From SHVZ01 sp041906305 (GTDB taxonomy: Bacteria > Pseudomonadota > Alphaproteobacteria > SHVZ01): 64,000 bases of DNA. Where the stretch lies: the NCBI GenBank assembly GCA_041906305.1, contig JAYRJL010000003.1:372001-436000 (forward strand). Reading direction: 5' to 3'. The notes beneath the pieces are model-generated. The model saw nothing but the letters and a program-made list of their open reading frames with translations, did no database searches and was not told where the DNA came from. This document shows positions 45,501-53,245 of this stretch, piece after piece. The translations under genes and the position numbers were made by a program. Position 1 is the stretch's first letter. The number at the start of each line of letters is the position of its first letter.

Positions 45501-46574
45501 TCACTCTCCGTTGAGCCGCCGCTCGATCGCAGCTACCGACGCCAGTACCTCTTCGAAGGACGGCGCCCTCCCGAACACCATCCCGGTCATCCGCGCATAG
45601 TCTTCGCGCAGCATTCCCTCCATCGCACCGACTGGCACCAGGCGGTACTCGCCCGCGCGACCGCTTGCACGATGCGCCGTCCGGCCAGGGAAGAACACCA
45701 TCCGGTGCTCGAGGCAGGCGGCGCCGAGCACCCTGTCCGCGATGGCGATATCGGCGACGACGGTCGGGCGCGCGCCGGCTTCGGCCGTGGCCATCCGGTG
45801 CAGGTCGTAGTAGTGCCTCGTCAGCCGCTGACCGTCGCCCGGAAGCTTTTCCTCAGCCTCGAAGCGCGCGCGCAACTCGTGCAGGATCAGCGCCTTGTCC
45901 CAGAAGGTGCGCTCCGGCCGGATCGTCGGGACGCCGACGACGTCAAGCTCCAGCCTCTCGGCCTCAAGCGCGACGAAGGGCCGGATGATCCGTTTCTCGT
46001 GCGGGTCGAAGGCCGACTTGGCACCCATCTCGATCTTAACCGCGCGTACGATGTAGCCCGCATCCGGCTCGATCACGCTTGGATAGGCCAGGAGCAGCGT
46101 CTGGCTTTCCGCGGGATCGACACCCAGACGCCAGGGAGCGCTGCCTCGGCCGGCCTGCTCGAAGAGCGGTGCGAGGACCTCGTCGCGCAAGTGCGGCAAC
46201 AGCCGGTCCGCGATGTAGCGCTCGGACGCTTCCTTGATCGCGTCCAGTCGCCGTCGCCGCTGGTTTCCGGAGAGGCCCAGCAGCTCGGCGGCCTCGCCCG
46301 GCTGGCCGAGATCGTCGCGCGAAAGCGAGACATCGATATCCTCGGAGAAGCGCGAGACAAGGTCCCATGCCTTAGCGAGAGAGGTCCCTCCCTTGAACAA
46401 CAGCTGGGCGCCATCTTCCAGCGGCCGGTTGAAGAGAGCCTCCAGGGTCAGGCAGACCCAGAAGTCCTTCTCGATGTTCGCCGCTGGCGTGCCCAGGCGC
46501 TGCGAGGCGGTTTGGAACAGATCCTCTCGAGTGCGATCCTCGGCGCGCAGAAACTCGATGTAGCCTGGCGTCAT
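45501..46574 (-). CDS. abiEii: AbiEii/AbiGii-family nucleotidyltransferase toxin (357 aa)
   Basis: The nucleotidyltransferase motif LFKGGTSLAKAWDLVSRFSEDIDVSL (about residues 59-84) and the preceding EKDFWVCLTLEALF are diagnostic of AbiEii. The second catalytic Asp lies in the following strands, and RTFWDKALILHELRARF is the conserved central block. The family acts as the toxin of type IV systems, probably by transferring nucleotides to RNA such as tRNA. The start overlaps the abiEi stop (ATGA). Confidence 0.92.
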   Translation of the reverse strand: MTPGYIEFLRAEDRTREDLFQTASQRLGTPAANIEKDFWVCLTLEALFNRPLEDGAQLLFKGGTSLAKAWDLVSRFSEDIDVSLSRDDLGQPGEAAELLGLSGNQRRRRLDAIKEASERYIADRLLPHLRDEVLAPLFEQAGRGSAPWRLGVDPAESQTLLLAYPSVIEPDAGYIVRAVKIEMGAKSAFDPHEKRIIRPFVALEAERLELDVVGVPTIRPERTFWDKALILHELRARFEAEEKLPGDGQRLTRHYYDLHRMATAEAGARPTVVADIAIADRVLGAACLEHRMVFFPGRTAHRASGRAGEYRLVPVGAMEGMLREDYARMTGMVFGRAPSFEEVLASVAAIERRLNGE

Positions 46575-47239
46575 GGCGGAGCGGCCTCCGATCTGCCGGC
46601 GGCACGATCGCCGAACACTAGCTCGCGCAGCAGCTCCTGCATCCAGGTCGGCAGCTGCCCGAAGCCCTGCTTCAGATCGTTCCTGATCGCCTCGCCATGC
46701 GTCTCGTCGTCGAGGACTCGGCTGATCCGTCCAAGGATCCGGTCCTCGTCGCGCGAGAGCGTGTCCCGGAGCCAGTGAAGCGCCTGCACCAGTCGCATCG
46801 CGGGCCGTCCGGCCCAGGCGAGCGTCGCGGCCGAGCTGCGCCTGAAGACAATCTCGAGATTGCCGAGCCTGACCGGCTTCAGCCTTGCGTCCACATGCAC
46901 GATCGTCTTCGCCGGCACGGCGTCGGTGAATCCCAGATCGTTGGCGGCCGTCAGCCCGTCGACGACGTAGCGAAGCCCGCGGCGCCGGGCGATGGCCTCG
47001 ATCGCGGCCCTGGCATCGGGCGCGTTCGGGCGCCCGGTGAGCGTGTTGGTCCAGGGCTTGTCGTAGAGACCGCGGCCGAAGCGGCGGAGCTGGCCAGATG
47101 CCGCCAACCGGCTCAGCGCCATGTCGATCGCCGGACGCGGACCGAGATCGGCAAAGTCGGAGGCCGACCAGGTCCGGGAGGCGGTCCTTTCGATCCTATC
47201 GAGGATCCGGGGCTTGAGGTCGAGGCTGGTGCCGCGCAT
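46571..47239 (-). CDS. abiEi: AbiEi/DUF6088-family antitoxin and autorepressor (222 aa)
   Basis: An N-terminal winged-helix (SASDFADLGPRPAIDMALSRL, GRGLYDKPWTN) is followed by the DUF6088 body (YVVDGLTAANDLGFTDAVPAK, VHVDARLKPVRLGNLEIVFR). This kind of AbiEi represses its own promoter and neutralises AbiEii. The frame begins at 47266, but the second ATG at 47239 is preferred because the earlier one lies inside the first of two palindromic operators. No clear ribosome site is seen before either start, so leaderless translation is possible. Confidence 0.88.
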   Translation of the reverse strand: MRGTSLDLKPRILDRIERTASRTWSASDFADLGPRPAIDMALSRLAASGQLRRFGRGLYDKPWTNTLTGRPNAPDARAAIEAIARRRGLRYVVDGLTAANDLGFTDAVPAKTIVHVDARLKPVRLGNLEIVFRRSSAATLAWAGRPAMRLVQALHWLRDTLSRDEDRILGRISRVLDDETHGEAIRNDLKQGFGQLPTWMQELLRELVFGDRAAGRSEAAPP

Positions 47240-47246
47240 TACGTTA

Positions 47247-47274
47247 GTTAGAAAAGTGGAGCGCATATCTAACA
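47247..47274. promoter_or_regulatory. abiE operator site 1
   Basis: GTTAGAAAA, then 10 bases, then TATCTAACA: inverted arms (GTTAGA / TCTAAC) of a 28-bp element 8 bp upstream of the preferred abiEi start. A second copy with identical arms and spacing is at 47299-47326. Two such inverted repeats are what AbiEi-type autorepressors are known to bind. Confidence 0.75.
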
Positions 47275-47298
47275 GATTTGGCTGAAAACGTCAATATT

Positions 47299-47326
47299 GT
47301 TAGAAAAATGATTCCTATATCTAACA
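47299..47326. promoter_or_regulatory. abiE operator site 2
   Basis: The second copy of the 28-bp element (GTTAGAAAA, 10 bases, TATCTAACA), 52 bp from the first, close to five helical turns, so both face the same side of DNA. The spacers differ while the arms are identical, which indicates selection on the arms. The outer end touches the stop codon of the small upstream gene. Confidence 0.75.
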
Positions 47327-47542
47327 ATCGTCGCCAGTTGGGTTCTTGGTCTTGGTGAGTGGCCGCCTACCCACTGCCGCGATCTCGCAGCTCCGGAGGT
47401 CGAGGGCGCCGAAGAAGCTGTTCTCCCGGCAGAGCTCCTCCGGGCTGACTTCGCGCTTCCCTACGCTGTCTCGATCCTGGTCGCAGGATGCCTGTTTCTT
47501 GCGCGCACGCGCGGCTGGATCGAAGGTCTTCGTCTTAACCAT
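47321..47542 (-). CDS. Hypothetical small protein (73 aa)
   Basis: ATG at 47542 follows AAGGGACGG, a usable ribosome site. The protein starts MVKTKTFDPAARARKKQA and continues with KREVSPEELCRENSFFGALD and SCEIAAVGRRPL. It has three cysteines, is strongly basic at the N-terminus and is not a low-complexity shadow. It is the last gene of the minus-strand cassette from 50966, 17 bp after the previous gene. Family not recognised. Confidence 0.5.
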   Translation of the reverse strand: MVKTKTFDPAARARKKQASCDQDRDSVGKREVSPEELCRENSFFGALDLRSCEIAAVGRRPLTKTKNPTGDDC

Positions 47543-47559
47543 GATCGCCGTCCCTTGGG

Positions 47560-47865
47560 CTACATTGAGAGCCGCATGTATTCGCCCTTCGCCGGAAGGA
47601 TCAACTCCCGGACCTTCGGCGGCAGGTCCGACAGGTCGGCATCGTCTGCCATCATCGGCCCCAGCCGATAAACCGTGTTCAGGGTCCTCGCCTCCTCGCG
47701 CGACATCTCGACGATCACGCTCGTCACGGCCCACCGCCCGTCGGCGATCTTGGGATGTCCGGTGACGCGGCCGACCAGGAGGCGATAACCGTCGCGCTCC
47801 ACGAGAACCCAATTTGCGATGTCGACCACGGTGGTCATGAAGGGCTCGGTGCTGGTGATGTCCAT
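47560..47865 (-). CDS. Hypothetical protein (101 aa)
   Basis: Using the ATG at 47865, the protein is a compact alpha/beta chain: NWVLVERDGYRLLVGRVTGHP, RWAVTSVIVEMSREEARTLN, YRLGPMM. This could be a small beta-barrel with a helix. A longer frame to 47961 runs into the exonuclease gene and is not preferred. It lies 22 bp after the exonuclease gene. No family is recognised; similar short proteins are common on plasmids and phages. Confidence 0.58.
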   Translation of the reverse strand: MDITSTEPFMTTVVDIANWVLVERDGYRLLVGRVTGHPKIADGRWAVTSVIVEMSREEARTLNTVYRLGPMMADDADLSDLPPKVRELILPAKGEYMRLSM

Positions 47866-47887
47866 GGGTCGACTAATCCAGTTCGCC

Positions 47888-48592
47888 TCACGTCCTGAGA
47901 CAATCTGACTTAATGCGCTTGGCCTTCTTCGAGGGAACCAGCAGAGGCTTGTATCGCTCAATCAGCGCCCTTCCGACCCTCTCCGCCGCGGCGAAGCTCG
48001 CTTTGCGCTCACTCTTACTCTCCGCTTTCCTGCCCATCCGTTGGCTGGCAGGCGTTTCGCGTTCGCGCGAAATGCCGAGAAGCTCGCGATCGATCCCCTT
48101 GGCGAGTGCGAAGAAGACCGCCAGCCGCGCCGCGTCCGGCCCCGCCCGATGCGGCACCGGCCCCGACTGGTCGACCAGCTTCTCGGCGACCTGGTAAGCG
48201 TTGTCGGAGACGGCCTGGGAATAGTTGATCCACAGCGCGTCGACATGTCGCCAGCGGAACGGATTCCCGCGATCGACGACATCAAAGAGCCGCCGACACC
48301 AGATGAGATCGCACTCGCTGTCGCTCCACACCGTCTCGCCGGCGAGTGCCGCGGCGATCTTCTGGGTCGCTTCCTGTGGAGCGAGTCCGTGGGCGAGGAG
48401 ATCGCCCATGAGAATGCCGTGGACCTTCTCGGCCGCCGGATCCCAGTCGTCCCATGAAGGCGCCGGCTTGATGAGGCACGAGTCGACGGCGATCTCGCCG
48501 GACGCGGAGAGGCGGGCCCAGCCGATCTCGATCGGGTAGGAGTTCTGGCTGAGCGACGACGCCTCGCAGTCGAGGAAAATGAGATCGGACAT
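47888..48592 (-). CDS. DEDDh 3'-5' exonuclease family protein (234 aa)
   Basis: RNase T/DnaQ-type fold: Asp8 and Glu10 in LIFLDCEASSL, then AAEKVHGI (typical helix), an Asp-containing strand around VWSDSECDLIW, and the DEDDh His-Asp pair in VPHRAGPDAARLAVF. The last 45 residues form a basic tail (KSERKASFAAAERVGRALIE, KKAKRIKS), probably for nucleic-acid binding. It starts 5 bp after the metallophosphoesterase gene and is part of a six-gene cassette with a tRNA-like gene, which favours an RNA substrate, though DNA is possible. Confidence 0.85.
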   Translation of the reverse strand: MSDLIFLDCEASSLSQNSYPIEIGWARLSASGEIAVDSCLIKPAPSWDDWDPAAEKVHGILMGDLLAHGLAPQEATQKIAAALAGETVWSDSECDLIWCRRLFDVVDRGNPFRWRHVDALWINYSQAVSDNAYQVAEKLVDQSGPVPHRAGPDAARLAVFFALAKGIDRELLGISRERETPASQRMGRKAESKSERKASFAAAERVGRALIERYKPLLVPSKKAKRIKSDCLRT

Positions 48593-48597
48593 CGCCG

Positions 48598-49683
48598 CTA
48601 TTCCATCGTCCAGTCGCGCTTCGCCGTCGCCGGCCGCTCTCTTGCTTTGTCATGTCCGGCATCCAACCTCTCCTCGACCCCAGCATCCGGCCCGCCGAAG
48701 ACATTGACGATCAAGTCCTCGCGGAAACCCGGGTTCATCTCCCTTCCCCAGTAGCCATAGGGATTGCACATCACCCGCGTGCGACCGATGCGGTAGTCGA
48801 AGCTGTCGTGCGTATGGCCATGGATCCAGAGCGCCGGCTGGGTCCGCTCGATCAGAGCGTCGAGGTTCGATGCGAAGGCCGCCGAGAGCGGATCTTCCTT
48901 GTAGCGCTCGGGAACGCTGCCCATGGAAGGCACCATGTGGGTAACAACCACGGTCTCGCCGTCGAAGGATTCCTCGAGCTTGCCTTCGAGCCAGTTGCGG
49001 TCCCGGATGTGAAAGCCATGCGTGTCGGCCGGCGTCAGGCGTCGGTAGAGACGGCGCTCGGCGTCGACGGGCTCGCCTGCGGTGATCCGGGAATAGTCGC
49101 TGATGAGGCTGCCGGCGAGTTGCTTGCAGCGTGTGCGGTTATCGTCGCCGTAGAGGCCGAAGTCGGTCCATAGGATGCAGCCCAGAACTCGGACGAGGTC
49201 CGAGTTCGACACGGCGACAGGCGTTTCGCCTGTTGCGGAATGCCGAGGGATGCTCGTAAGTGCAGCGCCCGCCTCCTTCTCCACCACGCGCCACACGCCG
49301 TCCTCGCCCCGGCCGAAGACGACCTCGGTCCGGTCCAGCAGATGTGCGCCATCCGCCGGCAGCTCCGCATGCAGGACGCCCATCACCCGCTCGAAGTTGC
49401 CGCCGTAGAACTCGTGGTTCCCGGGCACGTAGGCGATAGGCACGCCGAGATACTCGGCGGCCTCGCGCAGGACGCGAGAGCTGTTGCCGACGTCGAAGTC
49501 GCCGGCGTTGATGACCAGGTCGCAGCGGTCGCGGAGCTTCGAGAGGTCGGGGCCGAACGGTGTGAAGGGGACCCGCACGTAGGTACCCGCCTTGATAGCA
49601 TCTGCATCCTTCTTGGAAAGAAGGCGGGTGCTGTGCTCGGGCCAGAACTCTCGGTGTAGATCGGACATGAAGGCGATGCGCAT
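48598..49683 (-). CDS. Metallophosphoesterase, calcineurin-like (361 aa)
   Basis: All five metal motifs are present: MSDLH (D-x-H) at the start, VINAGDFDVGN, VPGNHEFYGG, VVVTHMVPS and WIHGHTHDSF. Residues beyond about 310 are a polar tail without motifs. This family of dinuclear phosphoesterases acts on nucleotides, DNA or RNA ends or phosphoproteins. Its start is 5 bp after a second, different metallophosphoesterase gene, so the two enzymes are made together. Confidence 0.9.
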   Translation of the reverse strand: MRIAFMSDLHREFWPEHSTRLLSKKDADAIKAGTYVRVPFTPFGPDLSKLRDRCDLVINAGDFDVGNSSRVLREAAEYLGVPIAYVPGNHEFYGGNFERVMGVLHAELPADGAHLLDRTEVVFGRGEDGVWRVVEKEAGAALTSIPRHSATGETPVAVSNSDLVRVLGCILWTDFGLYGDDNRTRCKQLAGSLISDYSRITAGEPVDAERRLYRRLTPADTHGFHIRDRNWLEGKLEESFDGETVVVTHMVPSMGSVPERYKEDPLSAAFASNLDALIERTQPALWIHGHTHDSFDYRIGRTRVMCNPYGYWGREMNPGFREDLIVNVFGGPDAGVEERLDAGHDKARERPATAKRDWTME

Positions 49684-49688
49684 GACAC

Positions 49689-50246
49689 TCAGCTTCCTTC
49701 CTCATCGTCCCGCCGCCGGCGCGGATCCTTCCTCTCGGGCAGCTGCTTCAGCTTCGCCGCGAGTTTCTTCATGGAGACCGGCCGGAAGCCGTGGACGTCG
49801 ACGCCGACATCCATGGACTGACTGTCACCGAGCACCTCGCCATGGCTGTGGCCGAACAGCATCCGGGCTCCCTTGTGAGAGCGGTTCCAGACGCGCATCG
49901 CGTAGTGGCAGAGCACGATCTTCGGCGTGTGACCCTGGCCGCCGATCTCGAGGTAGGGCTGCACCGAGGCCCAGCCATGGAGGCCGCGCGTCTCCTCGGA
50001 GTCGTGGTTACCGAAGACCGGGTGCTTCTGGCCGCGGAGGCCGTTGAGGATCGCCTGCGTGCGGCCGGGCTTGGCGAAGGAGAAGTCGCCAAGGTGATAG
50101 ACATCATCGTCCGGCCCAATACAGGCATTCCAGCTGCGCATCATGACGGCATCCATCTCCTCGACCGAGGAGAAGGGCCGCCTGCAGTAGCGGATGATGC
50201 CGCTGTGGCCGTACTGCGTGTCCGAGGTGAACCAGATGTTTGACAT
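49689..50246 (-). CDS. Metallophosphoesterase, phage-type, with altered first motif (185 aa)
   Basis: It follows the small phage-type phosphoesterases: WFTSDTQYGHSGIIRYC, VYHLGDFSF, VFGNHD, VLCHYAM and LFGHSHGEV. In the first motif the usual D-x-H reads D-T-Q, so one metal-ligand histidine is replaced by glutamine; the other ligands are intact. It may use one metal, or the nearby His of YGH may substitute. It begins 30 bp after the tRNA-like gene, and the basic C-terminal tail (KDPRRRRDDE) could bind nucleic acid. Confidence 0.88.
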   Translation of the reverse strand: MSNIWFTSDTQYGHSGIIRYCRRPFSSVEEMDAVMMRSWNACIGPDDDVYHLGDFSFAKPGRTQAILNGLRGQKHPVFGNHDSEETRGLHGWASVQPYLEIGGQGHTPKIVLCHYAMRVWNRSHKGARMLFGHSHGEVLGDSQSMDVGVDVHGFRPVSMKKLAAKLKQLPERKDPRRRRDDEEGS

Positions 50247-50276
50247 GACACTCGTCGCTCTCTCGTTCGAATGGAT

Positions 50277-50372
50277 TGGTAGGGGCCGTGGGACTCGAAC
50301 CCACCCGTCGCCGCCCGTCCGGCAGCTCTCGCGTGGCTTATAAGACCAGCCCGCGCACCCGCGCCGACCCCC
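50277..50372 (-). tRNA. Class II tRNA-like gene with encoded CCA, possible UAU anticodon, abnormal D-arm
   Basis: On the minus strand the 3' part is clear: a T-arm GTGGG-TTCGAGT-CCCAC, acceptor GGCCCCT, discriminator A and encoded CCA. The 5' acceptor GGGGGTC pairs over 7 positions (two G-T wobbles). A long variable arm forms the hairpin GCTGCC-GGACG-GGCGGC. The anticodon arm is CTGGT-CTTATAA-GCCAC, suggesting anticodon UAU, with only four pairs; another stem (GGCT/AGCC) is possible. The D-arm has just a 4-nt loop and lacks the usual GG. A class II frame with UAU is not a normal isoleucine tRNA. It may be degenerate or specialised. Confidence 0.6.
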
Positions 50373-50381
50373 GCGGTCGGT

Positions 50382-50966
50382 TCAGGCTTGCGATATCTCG
50401 CCGAGGGCGCGCTTCTGGATTCGTCTGCTGTGCTCGGCCACCAGATCCGGATCCTCGGTTTCGAGGAGGTCCAGGGCCTTCGCATAGTCGCGCAGCAGGA
50501 AGCCCTCGGTCCCGTCGACCAGCACCTGCCTCTTGTTCAAGGTCTCGTCGGAGTAGCTCCCAACGGGATGATCGTCGATGATGACGAACGACTCCGGCCG
50601 GTGCTTCGAGATCCAAAGATTGATGTCCTCATCCTTGGACGAGTTCAGCCCGCACATGAGCGCAAACCAGTGCTCGTGAAGGTGATCCGGCTGGATGCCC
50701 TGGGCAATCAGGTGCTGGTGAAGCCAATTCCGCTTCGACACGCGCCGCCAGTCGGAATGGATGACGATCCGCGCGTCGCTCAGCTCGCAGAGGCGATTGA
50801 CCAAGGCGACGGCAACCGGGTCGAAGTCGACGGGGTAACGCTCGCTCCGCGGCAGCTTCTTGCTGACGCTGTCGACCAGGCTGCCGAGGCGGCGCAGATT
50901 CTCCGGCAGCACGCGAGCGCGACCAGGGAGCATGCATCCGTCGATGTCCAAAAATAGGCACTTCAT
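50382..50966 (-). CDS. HAD-fold protein of the RNA-repair-associated (Swiss Army Knife) type (194 aa)
   Basis: Starting at 50966 (ribosome site GGAGAG), the HAD motifs are LFLDIDGCMLPG (D-x-D), IVIHSDWRR (motif II Ser) and FVIIDDHPVGSYSD (motif IV acidic pair). The IHSDWR form is typical of the SAK-type HAD domain described from RNA-repair associated proteins. Its stop is 9 bp before the start of the tRNA-like gene on the same strand. It opens the minus-strand cassette with phosphoesterases and an exonuclease. A longer frame to 50996 has no better start. Confidence 0.8.
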   Translation of the reverse strand: MKCLFLDIDGCMLPGRARVLPENLRRLGSLVDSVSKKLPRSERYPVDFDPVAVALVNRLCELSDARIVIHSDWRRVSKRNWLHQHLIAQGIQPDHLHEHWFALMCGLNSSKDEDINLWISKHRPESFVIIDDHPVGSYSDETLNKRQVLVDGTEGFLLRDYAKALDLLETEDPDLVAEHSRRIQKRALGEISQA

Positions 50967-51456
50967 TGAAACTCTCCGGGACAACAGGAAGCCCAACTAC
51001 GTAGGGCCTCGATCTAGCTGCTACCGGCCTTGCGGCCGAGGCGGCGTCAGTCCTGGAGGACTTGCGAGACCGCAACGGCCGCCGGCGCCGGGAAGCGGCG
51101 CGGGTTCGATATGGCGGTTGCGATCCACATGCGATCCAAGATGAAGAAGGCGCGGCGGAGAGGCAAGCAGGAGATCTCGACGCCATCGCATTTCGAGTGA
51201 GGCGTGACTCGAATGCAACGCTCGTTGTCGGAGCAACATCCGCCAGGCTCGCATCTACCTCGACCTCGGCGACCCGCCTTCAACCTTGCAGATCTCGCTC
51301 ATTGCCTCGCGTTCGAGGAAACATGCCCGCGTGCCTGCTGGTGAGCGCGCCCGGCAATGCCTCGACGATGCGATCTACGGTAAAGCCATAGCCGAGGAGC
51401 CAAAAGCACCGGCGGGCCGACGAGATTGTCGACGCGACTGCAGTGGCAGTGGGTCT
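50967..51456. other. Intergenic region without a confident gene
   Basis: About 490 bp between the HAD gene and the recombinase gene, both on the minus strand. Open frames on both strands (for example 51047-51283 minus, 51062-51391 plus) have no recognisable motif or ribosome site. A short hairpin (CGGCC-TTGC-GGCCG, 51025-51038) is present but without a T-run. The promoter of the HAD/tRNA-like cassette should lie just above 50966. Confidence 0.5.
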
Positions 51457-52542
51457 TCACAGGAGGCCCTTTCCCGCGTTGCTCTCGAAGAGTTCTCGGT
51501 CACGCACGTAACGCCGAGTCACGTCGACGGTCTTCTGCCCTGCCTGGTCCATCATCTTCCAGATCGAGGCGCCGCTGCTTGCAGCGCTAGTGAGAAATCC
51601 GGATCGGAGGCTGTGCCCCGAGAAGTCGTCTGGATCGAGACCTGCAGCCTTCGCCCGGTCCTTGACCAGGCGTGCGATCGAAGCGCCGTTCAGACGCTTT
51701 TCGCTGACGTTCGCGCCGCGCGAGATGCGGCGGAAGAGAGGTCCGCCATCGATGCGCGCCTCGGACAGCCAGGTTTTCAACGCAGCGATGGGGCAATGCC
51801 GCTCGCCCGGAACGATACCGATCTCGCGGCCCTTCCCCTCCTGGTCAGCCTTGGACCGGGGCACCGTCAGAATGAGACCTTGCGGCGCCCACCGCAGGTC
51901 CTTGAGGTCGAGCGCGGCGATTTCCGAGCGCCGAAGGGCGCCGGCAAATCCTAGGAGAAGGACGGCCCGGTCACGGTGACCGGCCAGGTTGATACGCTCC
52001 AACGCACGCTGCTCTCGCAGCTCGGCGCCACGAAGGGTTCTGCCATCGAGCATATCGCTGCCATCGATCTCTCCTTCGATCTTCATGATCATCCGGTGGA
52101 GCTCGTCATCACCCCTGAGCGGCTGCTTTCGACGGTCTGGCCTCCGCCCGGCGTTGGCGCGCGCAGCACCTCGCATGACCAGGCGGACCAGGGGATGGTC
52201 GGTCGGACTCGGCAGGCCCTGGCTAAGATGGGCAGCGCGGATCGCGCCCAGGATGACACCGAGGCTTGCCTGGGACTTTCCGTCCTGGGCCGCCATCGAC
52301 AGGAAGCCGGCTACCGTCCTTGGATCCGCGGGAACCTGGGGTTGGCCCTGCTCCTGGCACCAGCGCTCGAAGGTCCGCATCGCCCGCGCATAAACCTCGC
52401 GGGTCGAGGATGCGACCGCGTTCCGGACGAACGCCTGGATCGCCTTGCCTACCTCGTCCTCGTCGAGATCGGAGAGGTCGGCGGGAACGAGCTCGCCGCT
52501 CGCGCGAGCGAGGCTGGAGGTCGAGGCGGGCTTCTCCGTCAT
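51457..52542 (-). CDS. Tyrosine recombinase/integrase (361 aa) with Gln at the usual His/Trp position
   Basis: An N-terminal SAM-like core-binding domain (STREVYARAMRTFERWCQEQ) is followed by the catalytic domain: first Arg in FAGALRRSEIAAL, HxxR in FSGHSLRSGFLTS, and the nucleophile Tyr in VDVTRRYVRD. The third active-site position, normally GH or GW, reads AGQKTVDVT, with glutamine. Start at 52542 overlaps the stop of the upstream gene (ATGA); the frame beyond is that gene's shadow. It may act in resolution or site-specific integration of the accessory region. Confidence 0.9.
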   Translation of the reverse strand: MTEKPASTSSLARASGELVPADLSDLDEDEVGKAIQAFVRNAVASSTREVYARAMRTFERWCQEQGQPQVPADPRTVAGFLSMAAQDGKSQASLGVILGAIRAAHLSQGLPSPTDHPLVRLVMRGAARANAGRRPDRRKQPLRGDDELHRMIMKIEGEIDGSDMLDGRTLRGAELREQRALERINLAGHRDRAVLLLGFAGALRRSEIAALDLKDLRWAPQGLILTVPRSKADQEGKGREIGIVPGERHCPIAALKTWLSEARIDGGPLFRRISRGANVSEKRLNGASIARLVKDRAKAAGLDPDDFSGHSLRSGFLTSAASSGASIWKMMDQAGQKTVDVTRRYVRDRELFESNAGKGLL

Positions 52543-53117
52543 GGTCCGGTGACCGTCGGGCGGCGCGCGACGTCGGCCGCGTGCACGATGTCGAAGAACT
52601 CGTAGCCGCGCCTCTTCTGCAGGTCGAGGAAGCCCAAGTCGGTCTGATAGGACACCGCCTGGACCACCACCAGGTCGACGCTGTTCGGCTCCGCGGGCAG
52701 TGCCCTTCTTGACACGTCGTACATCTCCTGGTGGATCGTCCGTCCGCCAGGATTGCGAAGCAGGAACTCCGCGCCCTCGATCAGGAGGGCGAGAGGCTTC
52801 CCGGTGTGCCGCTGAAGCGACGCGAAGACGCCTCGCCGATCCAATAGTCGGCAGCGGGCTTCGTGCACCAGGCCGAGGAACCAATGCTCGAGGGCAAGAT
52901 CGACCTGCTCGGCGGTCTCCCAGCGGAGGTCGAGGACCGAGACATGCCGCCCCCGGTGCTCGAGCTCGGGCCGAAGGGTTTCGAATAGGAAGTCCGACGG
53001 GAGCCCGGCGACGATCGCCCCCCTCGATCCGCGCCCCGAGGGGGCCAGCAGCATGTCGGCAAGGCCACTAGCCAACCCCGCCGCGCCTACCGAATTCAAC
53101 ATCTTCATACTGTTCAT
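52539..53117 (-). CDS. Unknown protein coupled to the tyrosine recombinase (192 aa)
   Basis: No family is assigned. The chain has alternating strands and helices, e.g. GAIVAGLPSDFLFETL, RGRHVSVLDLRWE, KPLALLIEGAEFLLRNPGG and VDLVVVQAVSYQ. LALLIEGAEFLL recalls a Walker B strand, but no Walker A is seen. Several in-frame ATGs (53117, 53108, 53102) could start it. The overlap with the recombinase start indicates joint expression, so a recombination accessory is a reasonable guess. Confidence 0.55.
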   Translation of the reverse strand: MNSMKMLNSVGAAGLASGLADMLLAPSGRGSRGAIVAGLPSDFLFETLRPELEHRGRHVSVLDLRWETAEQVDLALEHWFLGLVHEARCRLLDRRGVFASLQRHTGKPLALLIEGAEFLLRNPGGRTIHQEMYDVSRRALPAEPNSVDLVVVQAVSYQTDLGFLDLQKRRGYEFFDIVHAADVARRPTVTGP

Positions 53118-53245
53118 CCTAGCACGAGTGATCGACGAAAAAATGACTTTTCGACGCTAACTTTGAAGACGACCGCACCGGGCGCGACCAGCTCACCGCG
53201 AGAGAGGCGAATAGCTCGCTCAGACCGTAGCACTATATACATCCT

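Noticed and set aside
51047..51391. Small open frames on both strands between the HAD and recombinase genes
   Set aside because: No ribosome site, motif or coupling supports either frame.
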